Below, piece after piece: positions 1-6,811 of a DNA stretch of 11,048 nucleotides. A program made the translations under genes and the position numbers. The notes beneath the pieces are model-generated. The model was not told the DNA's origin. It searched no databases and worked only from the letters and a program-made list of their open reading frames with translations. The DNA comes from Anaerolineae bacterium (GTDB lineage Bacteria > Chloroflexota > Anaerolineae > JAFGEY01), in contig JAFGEY010000494.1 of assembly GCA_016931365.1 (NCBI GenBank), positions 1 to 11,048 on the forward strand, in the 5' to 3' direction. Every line of letters starts with the position of its first letter. Within the stretch, counting starts at the first letter, position 1.

Positions 1-1
1 C

Positions 2-1078
2 AAAATCCTGGTCATCGATGATGATCAGGTCAATATCAACCTGATCACCAGATACCTGACAATGATCGGCTATGAGGTTGTCTCAGCGACAAACGGCGCG
101 GATGGTCTAGACCTGTTTCAGAAGCACCACCCCGATTTAATCCTGCTAGACGTAATCATGCCAGGTATGAACGGATTCCGGGTCTGCCAGATCATTCGCG
201 ACGAGTTCAGCGTCCATCACATCCCCATTGTGATGGTCACTTCTTTGCAAGAGACCGAACAGCGCATCGCCGCGCTTGAATCCGGCGCCGATGATTTTTT
301 GAGCAAGCCGTTCAGCATCTATGAACTGGCGGCCAGGGTCAAATCTCTGCTGCGCATCAAACACCAGCACGACGAACTGGAACAGCGCAACCATCTCTTG
401 CATCACGTGATGACGCGCTATATGGCCCCCGAAGTTTCGGCACAAATCCTCAACGATCCAGAGCGCTATCTCAGACTGGGCGGCGAAAGCCGTCAGATCA
501 GCGTGCTCTTTGCCGACATTCGCGGCTTCACCAGTTATGCCCAAACGCACGGCCCGACCCGCGTTGTCGAACTGCTGAACTTGATTTTTAACGAACTGAC
601 CCAGGTGGTGCTCAAATGGCGAGGCACGCTTGACAAATACATGGGCGATGCGATGATGGCCGTTTACGGCACACCAGTCGATCAGCCCGACCATGCGCTG
701 CGCGCCGTTCGTACAGCACTGGATATGCACGCGGCGTTCACCCGGCTCCAGGCCGACTGGTCAGACCGGGATGAGCGTCGATTGGGACTGGGTATTGGTA
801 TCAATACCGGTGAAGCCGTCGTCGGTAACATCGGCACGGAAAACCTGATGAATTACACTGCCATCGGCGATATGGTCAACATTGCTCAACGGCTGGAAGA
901 GATAGCCACCTCCGGACACACGCTGATCAGCGGGGCTACACTCCAACATATCAGTGTACCCGTCTATACCCAAGACGAGGGCAAACACGTTCTGCGCGGG
1001 CGGCAAGAGGAGACCCAGATCTATGATCTGCTCGACCTGGGCCAGGGTCAATCGGCGGATGCACAAGATGCGGTCTGA
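2..1078 (+). CDS. Response regulator fused to class III adenylate/guanylate cyclase (5' end outside window)
   Basis: This is a two-component output protein predicted to make cyclic AMP when phosphorylated. The reading frame is open from base 2 (KILVIDDDQ..., a classic receiver start), so the ATG at 62 is internal and the true start lies upstream. The receiver shows the acidic cluster near bases 17-25, the phospho-acceptor Asp in LLDVIMPG (149-151) and the conserved Lys in SKPF (305-307). A charged, probably coiled-coil linker (about 350-490) leads to the cyclase domain. There the metal-binding Asps are in FADIRGF (515-517) and GDAMMA (647-649), the purine-selecting Lys is in DKYMGD (635-637), the second specificity residue is Thr (857-859), and the transition-state Asn and Arg are at 878-880 and 890-892. 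Lys plus Thr is the class IIIb pattern and favours ATP over GTP. All catalytic residues are present, so it should be active. It overlaps the next gene by about 20 bases. The partner histidine kinase is not visible. Confidence 0.93.
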   Translation, partial: KILVIDDDQVNINLITRYLTMIGYEVVSATNGADGLDLFQKHHPDLILLDVIMPGMNGFRVCQIIRDEFSVHHIPIVMVTSLQETEQRIAALESGADDFLSKPFSIYELAARVKSLLRIKHQHDELEQRNHLLHHVMTRYMAPEVSAQILNDPERYLRLGGESRQISVLFADIRGFTSYAQTHGPTRVVELLNLIFNELTQVVLKWRGTLDKYMGDAMMAVYGTPVDQPDHALRAVRTALDMHAAFTRLQADWSDRDERRLGLGIGINTGEAVVGNIGTENLMNYTAIGDMVNIAQRLEEIATSGHTLISGATLQHISVPVYTQDEGKHVLRGRQEETQIYDLLDLGQGQSADAQDAV

Positions 1079-2381
1079 TCAGACAGCAACCTTGCTCAAA
1101 GGCGCACTGCTGATCGGCCTTATCGCACTGCTGGTAATGCCCGCAAACGCACAATCAATCGACCTGGACACCCTGCTGGTCAAGCTTCCCCTCACGGCCT
1201 CAGGCACATCCGACACGAGCACCGCCTCAAAAGTGCTGTCTCGCTACGACCTTAAGCGGCTGGAACCGCTCCACGTGCCCGGCTGGTTCCGCATCCAAGC
1301 GGCTGCAAATATCCTCGACCGTCTCCAGGAACAGTTGCAGTGCGATCCCAACATCCTAGCCGTCGAACGGGACGGCGTCGTCCAGGCCACGATCATCCCC
1401 AACGATACTTATTGGAGCAGCCAGTGGGGCCCGCTCAAGATCGGCGCGCCGGGTGCGTGGGAGATCACCACCGGCAGCAGCGCGGTGATCATTGCCATCG
1501 TCGACAGCGGCATCGACACCGATCACCCCGACCTGATCAATCAGTTGTGGATCAACTCCGGCGAGACACCCGGCGACGGCATCGACAACGACGGCAACGG
1601 CTTTATCGACGATATTTACGGTTGGCGGTTCCTGGACACGGGTCAAAACAACAACGTAGAAGACGATCTCGGTCACGGCACGCACGTGGCCGGCATCGCC
1701 GGGGCAATGAGCAACAACGACGCCGGCATCGCCGGAATGGCCTGGGGCAGCAAACTGATGATCCTGAAAATGCTGGACTATCGCAACTCGGGCCGCTATT
1801 CCGACCTGGCTGACGCGATCATCTATGCGGCGGACAACGGTGCGCGGGTTATCAACCTGAGCCTGGGGAGCGCCTCGGGCGCGCAGGTGATGGAGGATGC
1901 GGTCAATTATGCGACCGGCCACGGCGCGCTCGTCGTCGCCGCGGCGGGGAATAACAGCAGCAGCGTCTATTATCCGGGCGCTTACCCGGCGGCGCTGGCC
2001 GTTGCGGCGACCGATTCAAACGACCAGCATGCCTCCTACTCGAACAGCGGCCCCGAAGTGGATATCGCCGCGCCGGGCAGCGGCATTTACAGCACCTGCA
2101 CGCTTGCTTACTATCCCTATTGCTACAAATCCGGCACCTCGATGGCCACGCCACATGTCGCCGGCCTGGCCGCTTTGCTCTGGTCGCAGCACTATACGTA
2201 TACCGTCGGGCAGGTGCGGCAGTTTATCATCAACAACACGGTCGACGTCGAATCGCCCGGCTGGGACTCCTACACCGGCTGGGGGCGGATCGATGCGTGG
2301 CAAGCCTTGACGGCGACGCTGGAGCCGCAAACGCTGTACATCTACTACTTTCCGCTGATCATGATCGGCGAGGTCGATTAA
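1059..2381 (+). CDS. Secreted S8 subtilisin-like serine protease (thermitase type)
   Basis: This is an extracellular endopeptidase, about 440 aa. The ATG at 1059 or the one at 1068 gives a signal peptide (Arg/Lys N-region, GALLIGLIALLVM core, ANA|QS cleavage). The upstream in-frame ATG at 954 would add residues that only mirror the cyclase gene, so I rejected it. SD-like sequences are weak (AGGG for 1059, GGCGG for 1068). The start lies inside the cyclase gene, which suggests translational coupling. An I9-like pro-region (about residues 50-115) precedes the catalytic domain. With the 1059 start the triad is Asp149 (IVDSGID), His206 (GHGTHVAG) and Ser361 (GTSMATPHVAG), with oxyanion Asn298 (AAAGNN). 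A GDGIDNDGNG loop before the His is a likely calcium site. There is no large accessory domain. The C-terminus ends LYIYYFPLIMIGEVD, similar to the tail of the next protease. Family assignment is certain; the substrate is unknown. Confidence 0.95.
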   Translation: MHKMRSDQTATLLKGALLIGLIALLVMPANAQSIDLDTLLVKLPLTASGTSDTSTASKVLSRYDLKRLEPLHVPGWFRIQAAANILDRLQEQLQCDPNILAVERDGVVQATIIPNDTYWSSQWGPLKIGAPGAWEITTGSSAVIIAIVDSGIDTDHPDLINQLWINSGETPGDGIDNDGNGFIDDIYGWRFLDTGQNNNVEDDLGHGTHVAGIAGAMSNNDAGIAGMAWGSKLMILKMLDYRNSGRYSDLADAIIYAADNGARVINLSLGSASGAQVMEDAVNYATGHGALVVAAAGNNSSSVYYPGAYPAALAVAATDSNDQHASYSNSGPEVDIAAPGSGIYSTCTLAYYPYCYKSGTSMATPHVAGLAALLWSQHYTYTVGQVRQFIINNTVDVESPGWDSYTGWGRIDAWQALTATLEPQTLYIYYFPLIMIGEVD

Positions 2382-2390
2382 CTCCTTGCC

Positions 2391-2417
2391 GGGGTCGTCT
2401 CACGACCATCCCCTTTT
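2391..2417 (+). terminator. Short intrinsic terminator after the first protease
   Basis: GGTCGT (2393-2398) pairs with ACGACC (2402-2407) around a CTC loop. GG (2391-2392) can extend the stem against CC after an AT bulge. TTTT follows at 2414-2417. It starts ten bases after the TAA stop. The T-run is short, so termination may be partial, and its last two Ts are the first bases of the next promoter's -35 box. Confidence 0.55.
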
Positions 2418-2444
2418 GACAGCACGCTGTTTGTGTGCTAGAAT
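2416..2444 (+). promoter_or_regulatory. Near-consensus extended -10 sigma-70 promoter
   Basis: The -35 box is TTGACA (2416-2421). A 17-base spacer leads to TAGAAT (2439-2444), preceded by the extended -10 TGC (2436-2438). The expected start is near 2451, which would leave a 5' leader of about 375 bases before the second protease. The -35 is perfect and the -10 has five of six consensus bases, so this is probably a strong vegetative promoter. No activator site is obvious. Confidence 0.75.
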
Positions 2445-2472
2445 CCGCACGAATTGCAGCCGCATCATCCAA

Positions 2473-2556
2473 ATGTTGGGGGAAAAATTGATCGACCTGC
2501 TGCTTTTGCTCCTCATGTTTCATAAACCGGCCCGAATTGCTCAAGAGAAGGTCTGA
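2473..2556 (+). CDS. Candidate 27-codon leader peptide with a run of six leucine codons
   Basis: ATG at 2473 opens a 27-codon frame ending TGA at 2554. After MLGEKLID come six consecutive Leu codons (CTG CTG CTT TTG CTC CTC, 2497-2514), then MFHKPARIAQEKV. It begins about 22 bases after the predicted transcript start. No good SD precedes the ATG. A GGGGG at 2478-2482 could instead serve a TTG start at 2488. The ATG sits in the loop of CCAA-ATG-TTGG. The Leu run plus the hairpin that follows resembles an amino-acid attenuation leader, but the stop codon lies inside the hairpin's right arm rather than before it, so the classical mechanism does not fit cleanly. It could also be a tiny membrane peptide, or non-coding. 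I do not recognise a homologue. Confidence 0.3.
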   Translation: MLGEKLIDLLLLLLMFHKPARIAQEKV

Positions 2557-2573
2557 GCGATCCGGGCCGGTTT
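2524..2573 (+). terminator. Long hairpin in the protease leader (attenuator or small-RNA terminator candidate)
   Basis: The left arm 2524-2543 pairs with the right arm 2554-2573: 20 positions with one A/C mismatch and one G-U pair around a ten-base loop. The core AAACCGGCCCG/CGGGCCGGTTT is perfect. The following bases GCGTTTG contain only scattered Ts, so the hairpin may pause, terminate weakly or only fold. A second GCCGGT at 2582-2587 could compete for the left arm. Together with the promoter at 2416-2444 it would define a transcript of about 125 nt. Confidence 0.5.
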
Positions 2574-2654
2574 GCGTTTGAGCCGGTCTTTCCAGCCTGC
2601 ATACCCCATCCCCTGAATGATCTACGGCATCTTGGTCGATCTTGGTTTTTCAAG

Positions 2655-2733
2655 AAAGGAGGTCGTATTGGCAACGCCCGTTTTTCCAGGTCGACTTGCT
2701 TCCGGCATAACATTCACACGACTCTGTCCATGA
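2655..2733 (+). CDS. Perfect Shine-Dalgarno with TTG-started 21-codon ORF
   Basis: AAAGGAGGT (2655-2663) is one of the best ribosome binding sites in the window. Five bases after its GGAGG core, a TTG at 2668 starts a 21-codon frame ending TGA at 2731-2733. The peptide (begins MATPVFPGRLAS) matches nothing I recognise. An upstream in-frame ATG at 2617 has no SD. TCTTG (2640-2644) and CAAGA (2651-2655) form a small hairpin touching the SD. It could be a translated leader peptide, a remnant of a lost gene start, or chance. The stop overlaps an ATG (ATGA at 2730-2733) that starts a 16-codon frame to 2780. That is followed at once by ATG 2781, whose frame ends on the TGA overlapping the protease start at 2825. 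Confidence 0.3.
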
Positions 2734-2824
2734 AAATGCGGCGTTATCCAGATTTAAACAGATCAAACATTCCACAGTAAATGCCCCAAATTGACCCGTT
2801 TTTAGCCCAAAGGAGAGAAATTCC

Positions 2825-5800
2825 ATGAAAAAGAGTTGGCTGATTCTGTCAATCATCTTGATCCTGTCGCTGCTGATGTCTTCAGTCACCGCGCAAGCAC
2901 CGCAAGACGTCAAGTACAACTTGCTACTTGGCGAGGATGACTGGTACATCGTCGAACTCGAACAGCCCTCGCTGGCAGCGTATGCCCGCACCGGCAGCGG
3001 GTTGAGCGCCATGACTACCATCGACGGCAAACTCGACGTGCAAGCTGCGGCCAGCCGGACCTATGTTGAACAACTTGTATCCGATCAGGCTGTATTTGCG
3101 GCCGATCTAACCACGACCATCCCCGGCGCCGTGGTAGGATACAACTATCAAATAGCGCTCAACGCCGTCGCCGTCCAACTGCCCGGCAACACATTGCAGA
3201 TGCTCAAGGCACTGCGCGATCTATCCGGCGTGAAAAAAATCACTCCGCAACGATTTTACGATGAGGATATGGATTACAGCCTCGATCTGATCAATGCCGC
3301 CGCGGCCTGGAGCCAGCTTGGCGGGCGAGATACGGCGGGGGCAGGGATCAAAGTCGCCGTCATTGACAGCGGCATCGATCCCGACCATCCCCTATTCGAT
3401 GGCACGGGCTGGTCGTATCCGACAACTGGCGATTGGCCCAAGGGGAACGCTGCATTCTGCAATGGCAAGATCATTGCCGCGCGATACTACATGCCAACGT
3501 TTGAGGTAAATGTTGAGGAAGAACTGACCCCGCAGGACCACCGTGGGCATGGCACTCACGTGGGCGGTACGGCGGCAGGCAACCGCACCACGGCTACTTT
3601 TGGCACCGCCACTACCGAGGTTTCGGGTGTGGCTCCCGGCGCCTGGCTGATGGCCTACAAGGCCCTGTTTTTGGACGTTTCCGGTACCAGAAGCACCGGC
3701 TCGAACATTATGCTCGCCGCGGCCATCGAAGACGCGATCCGCGACGGCGCCGATGTGATCAATAACAGTTGGGGCGGCGACGCCTGGGAACTGGACGATC
3801 CGCTGCGCACCGCCTACGAAGCCGCCGTTGACGCGGGCATTGTGGTGGTGTTTGCAGTCGGCAATACCGGGCCCGATTACAACACCGCCGGCAATCCCTA
3901 CTCGCCCAAGTTCATCAATGTAGGCGCCAGTACCACCAAGCGCGCGTTCTACAACAATGTCCAGGTCACAGCGCCCACACCGGTGACGGATACGCTGCAA
4001 AACTTTGCGGCCACCGAAATGTCCGACATCGCTCCCAGCGCCATCCCCACCACCACCATTGGCCCGCTGCCCTATCTGCCAACGGGGTTGGATGGCAACC
4101 TGCGCACAACCACTCCCGAAACACTGCCGGGCGGATTGGTGGTGCCTACCGTAACCGTGGGCATCACCCAGACCGCGCCCTATGTCAACGGCTGGATCGC
4201 GGTGATTCCGCGCGGCACATACAATTTTTCTGACAAGGTTGCCAATGCCAAGGTGCACGGCGCAGTAGCGGCCATCATCTATCTGCCGCCCAACCATCCC
4301 ACCTATGCCGACGATGACTGGAAAGGTGGCTTCACCGTAGCAGGCGCAGACCTGTATACCGTGATCACCGGCAAGCTCTGGGGCGGCGATCTGGTCAACT
4401 GGTGGAAGACCAACGGCGATCTTGCCCGCGTGCAGATCGGCTACCCGGTCTCACCGTTTGAGACTGAGGTTGAGGATGTGATCGCCGACTTTAGTTCGCG
4501 CGGCCCCTATCTCGACTTGAGCATCGCCCCCGACCTGGTCGCGCCGGGTGTAAACATCCTCAGCGGCGTTCAAGACGGCACCTATGACTCGTGGGGCGGC
4601 ACCAGCATGGCCGCGCCGCACGTAACCGGTGCTGCCGCCCTGCTGAAAGCCATGCGCCCCGACTGGACGCCCGCGCAAATCAAGAGCGCCCTAATGAGCA
4701 CGGCCAGCCAGACCGTTTTGCACCTCGACAAGACGACCACCGCCGACGTGATGACCCAGGGTGCCGGGCGCATCGATCTGAGCAAGGCCTACAACCCCGG
4801 TCTGACTTTTGACCAGCCCAGCCACAGTTTTGGCATGGTCGCTGCCGGCAGCACCCAGCACACCGTCATCACTGCCCAAAATGTGTCTGCTGCCGCCGAG
4901 ACCTACAGCCTGAGCATCGCCGAGACCGTCACCGATACCGGGCACGTCACCGTTACCGTCCAACCAGCCTCGGTAAACGTCGCAGCCGGCGGCATGGCCG
5001 TCTTTACAGTAACCATCGAGGCAGACGCAGGCGCTGCAATCCAGGATGTAGAAGGCAATGTGGTCTTGAACAGCACCACCCACACGGCGCACATCCCCTA
5101 TTGGGCGCGGATCTATGAGGATACAGGGAATCGGGTCTTGCTCATCGATGATGACATGGACGCCTTGTTCGGGGTCGCCGATTACCTATCCTACTATCAA
5201 GCCGCCCTGGCCGCGCTGGGCACCACATACGATGTGTGGGATGCAGCTTATTGGTTTGGACTGCCCACCCGTGACGTGCTCGATCAATATGATGTCGTCG
5301 TCTATTTCAGCGGCGATGGACCAACCTCTTTTTATCTGGGAGCGCATTATGGAATTTGGTGGGGTACGGTCGATGATTTGCGAGCCTACCTGGCCGGCGG
5401 CGGCAAGCTGATCGCCTTTGGTCAGGATGCCGCCTGGGCTATGAACTATGCAGCAGTGCCCGGTGTCCTCTTTGCTGGCGCTGAATACAGCCAAGACGAT
5501 GTGTTCGGCGGCTTGGCCATCCCACAACCCAGCGCAGTCGGCGTCGCGCCGTTCCTGGACGGCGTGCTGATCGATTTTGATCCCACCGTTGGCGATGGCG
5601 CAGGCAACATGTCCACGGTCGACTCGTTGGCTGTTCCCAACTACTCAGATATCAGCAATGTCCCATTCTTTGCCGTGCCCAACACATTTACCGATACACA
5701 AGGCGCTGGCTATCTGGGAGCCGGATTATCCTCCGACCCGACGTTGGAGCGCGTTGCAGACCCCATCGACAGCGGCTGGTTCCACCTTGGCTACCGTACA

Positions 5801-6196
5801 ACGTTCTGCTCCTTTGGTCTGGAAGCGGTCAACAACAACACCGGTTACTATACCAGCACTGCGTTGTTGGCTGACATGTTCGACTATGTCAATGACGAAC
5901 TCAAAGTGACCTTTGACGCGCCTTCATATGCTGTAGACAAAGCCTTTACGCCAGTCAGCTTTTCGGCTACGATGACTTCATCGGTTGGCGCAGACGCCGT
6001 GTTCTATCGCTGGGATTTTGGCGATGGCAGTGGCTATGCCGGAACCGTAGTCGATACCGTTGCGCACCAGTATATGGTGCCCGGCGTCTATATGGCCCGC
6101 GTTGAAGTCACCGATGAGTATGGGCACACTATGGTCAGTGAGGCAGTGCCAGTCTATGTCGGACACGTGGTTTACTTGCCCCTCGTGATCAAGTAA
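2825..6196 (+). CDS. Large secreted multidomain S8 protease (I9, S8 with PA insert, Rossmann-like domain, PKD)
   Basis: This is an extracellular subtilase of 1123 aa. AAAGGAG at 2809-2815 supports the ATG at 2825. The signal peptide is MKKSW plus a long hydrophobic core, probably cut at AQA (residues 23-25). An I9-type pro-region spans about residues 35-145. The triad is Asp181 (VIDSGID), His242 (RGHGTHVGG) and Ser594 (GGTSMAAPHV), with oxyanion Asn347 (AVGNTGP). A protease-associated domain (about 385-540, core GWIAVIPRGTYNFSDKV) lies between Asn347 and Ser594, as in lactocepin-like and plant subtilases. A beta-sandwich (about 655-765) follows. Next is a Rossmann/GATase-like region beginning NRVLLIDDD (about 768-1000), then a PKD domain with WDFGDG near residue 1062. 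The protein ends VVYLPLVIK, a tail resembling the end of the first protease. The catalytic domain looks active. The role of the Rossmann-like part is unknown. It is probably expressed from its own promoter at 2416-2444. Confidence 0.95.
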   Translation: MKKSWLILSIILILSLLMSSVTAQAPQDVKYNLLLGEDDWYIVELEQPSLAAYARTGSGLSAMTTIDGKLDVQAAASRTYVEQLVSDQAVFAADLTTTIPGAVVGYNYQIALNAVAVQLPGNTLQMLKALRDLSGVKKITPQRFYDEDMDYSLDLINAAAAWSQLGGRDTAGAGIKVAVIDSGIDPDHPLFDGTGWSYPTTGDWPKGNAAFCNGKIIAARYYMPTFEVNVEEELTPQDHRGHGTHVGGTAAGNRTTATFGTATTEVSGVAPGAWLMAYKALFLDVSGTRSTGSNIMLAAAIEDAIRDGADVINNSWGGDAWELDDPLRTAYEAAVDAGIVVVFAVGNTGPDYNTAGNPYSPKFINVGASTTKRAFYNNVQVTAPTPVTDTLQNFAATEMSDIAPSAIPTTTIGPLPYLPTGLDGNLRTTTPETLPGGLVVPTVTVGITQTAPYVNGWIAVIPRGTYNFSDKVANAKVHGAVAAIIYLPPNHPTYADDDWKGGFTVAGADLYTVITGKLWGGDLVNWWKTNGDLARVQIGYPVSPFETEVEDVIADFSSRGPYLDLSIAPDLVAPGVNILSGVQDGTYDSWGGTSMAAPHVTGAAALLKAMRPDWTPAQIKSALMSTASQTVLHLDKTTTADVMTQGAGRIDLSKAYNPGLTFDQPSHSFGMVAAGSTQHTVITAQNVSAAAETYSLSIAETVTDTGHVTVTVQPASVNVAAGGMAVFTVTIEADAGAAIQDVEGNVVLNSTTHTAHIPYWARIYEDTGNRVLLIDDDMDALFGVADYLSYYQAALAALGTTYDVWDAAYWFGLPTRDVLDQYDVVVYFSGDGPTSFYLGAHYGIWWGTVDDLRAYLAGGGKLIAFGQDAAWAMNYAAVPGVLFAGAEYSQDDVFGGLAIPQPSAVGVAPFLDGVLIDFDPTVGDGAGNMSTVDSLAVPNYSDISNVPFFAVPNTFTDTQGAGYLGAGLSSDPTLERVADPIDSGWFHLGYRTTFCSFGLEAVNNNTGYYTSTALLADMFDYVNDELKVTFDAPSYAVDKAFTPVSFSATMTSSVGADAVFYRWDFGDGSGYAGTVVDTVAHQYMVPGVYMARVEVTDEYGHTMVSEAVPVYVGHVVYLPLVIK

Positions 6197-6215
6197 CATT
6201 TGCTTCAAAGACACA

Positions 6216-6249
6216 AAAAACAGCGGCATCTCGAGATGCCGCTGTTTTT
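6216..6249. terminator. Perfect 34-base palindromic bidirectional terminator
   Basis: A-run, CAGCGGCATCTC, GAGATGCCGCTG, T-run: arms 6216-6232 and 6233-6249 are exact reverse complements. On each strand the GC-rich stem is followed by five Ts. It lies 19 bases after the + strand protease stop and 23 bases beyond the stop of the - strand lipoprotein gene, so it should end both converging transcripts. Confidence 0.92.
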
Positions 6250-6272
6250 CATTTGTCGTCCAACCGGAGCCG

Positions 6273-6782
6273 CTACTGCGCCGCGTCGGGCACTGGTTTC
6301 TGCCCGTCAGGGCAAAAAATGGCCGCATCGCCATCGCGCCCGGCGTGATACTCATACTGCGCCTCTCCTGCCCCCAACACGATCAAATACCCCGGCGTGA
6401 TCACCTGCGCGTACATCATCCCCGGCTGCGGGCAGCCCAGGCTCGAATCGCTCCACTGTACCGACTCGACGGCAAGCACCTGCACCTGCGCCGGGTCGAT
6501 CCCCAGCCGCTCGGCCAGGTCGGCAACCGCCCAGGCCACCGCTGTTTCAGCTTCGGCCGGGATCGCCACTTGGGCGGGAAATCGCCCATCTTGCGTCGGC
6601 AGCGGCGAAAGGAGCGGCGACGTCTGCGCCGGCAACGACGGCGTTGGCGTTGTTGTAGGCAGCGCCTCCGGCTGCGCGCCCAACGTCGGTGTGGCCGGTG
6701 GACGGGCGCAACCCGACGCAACGACCAAAACCACTGCTAACACGGCCATCCATAATCCTGTTTGAAATATCATCTGTTTCAT
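6273..6782 (-). CDS. Predicted lipoprotein with Pro/Thr-rich linker and conserved 'SLGCPQPG' domain
   Basis: This is a cell-surface lipoprotein of unknown function, 169 aa. I chose the ATG at 6782 because GGAGG (complement of 6788-6792) lies five bases before it; the ATG at 6794 has no comparable site. The N-terminus MKQMIFQTG plus a hydrophobic stretch ends in a lipobox, VASGC, so the Cys is probably lipidated. A Pro/Thr/Ser-rich spacer follows (about 40 residues). The C-terminal half has a small helical part (AVAWAVADLAERLG) and then a motif running QWSDSSLGCPQPG, YAQVITPGY and YEYHAGRDG, ending with a second Cys in IFCPDG. The two Cys may form a disulfide. From memory, similar modules occur in Chloroflexota and Cyanobacteria proteins annotated as hypothetical. 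It starts 29 bases after the threonine synthase gene ends, so it is probably the last gene of that operon. Confidence 0.8.
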   Translation of the reverse strand: MKQMIFQTGLWMAVLAVVLVVASGCARPPATPTLGAQPEALPTTTPTPSLPAQTSPLLSPLPTQDGRFPAQVAIPAEAETAVAWAVADLAERLGIDPAQVQVLAVESVQWSDSSLGCPQPGMMYAQVITPGYLIVLGAGEAQYEYHAGRDGDAAIFCPDGQKPVPDAAQ

Positions 6783-6811
6783 ATCAGCCTCCATCTGCGC
6801 GATTCTCTACC

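Larger units (their letters stand above)
2382..2824 (+). other. 443-base region between the two protease genes
   Basis: No conventional gene is visible. The region contains the terminator, the extended -10 promoter, the Leu-run mini-ORF, the long hairpin, the strong SD with TTG start, and the ribosome binding site of the next protease. That last site is AAAGGAG at 2809-2815, nine bases before the ATG. I see no additional conserved riboswitch fold. Confidence 0.7.

Noticed and set aside
954..1058. Upstream ATG start for the first protease
   Set aside because: It would add 35 residues translated from the cyclase coding sequence and bury the signal peptide inside the protein.
1340..1922. Long Arg-rich (+) and - strand open frames inside the first protease
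   Set aside because: They overlap the catalytic Asp and His region in other frames, have extreme composition and no SD.
2445..2824. T-box or known metabolite riboswitch in the long leader
   Set aside because: I found no T-box sequence and no conserved riboswitch core that I recognise; only the hairpin and mini-ORFs can be supported.
3392..4297. 301-codon open frame on the - strand inside the large protease
   Set aside because: It is Gly/Arg/His-rich with no domain, antisense to well-supported S8 and PA motifs, and is explained by GC-rich codon use on the sense strand.
1059..6196. The two proteases as halves of one broken gene
   Set aside because: Each has its own signal peptide, full Asp-His-Ser triad and C-terminal tail, and a promoter lies between them.
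6216..6249. Perfect palindrome as a mobile-element end or recombination site
   Set aside because: Its T-runs on both strands and its place between converging genes are fully explained by bidirectional termination, and no second copy or transposase is present.
6783..6794. Earlier ATG (6794) for the lipoprotein
   Set aside because: GGAGG lies inside those extra codons at ideal spacing to the ATG at 6782, and MKQM is the better signal-peptide start.
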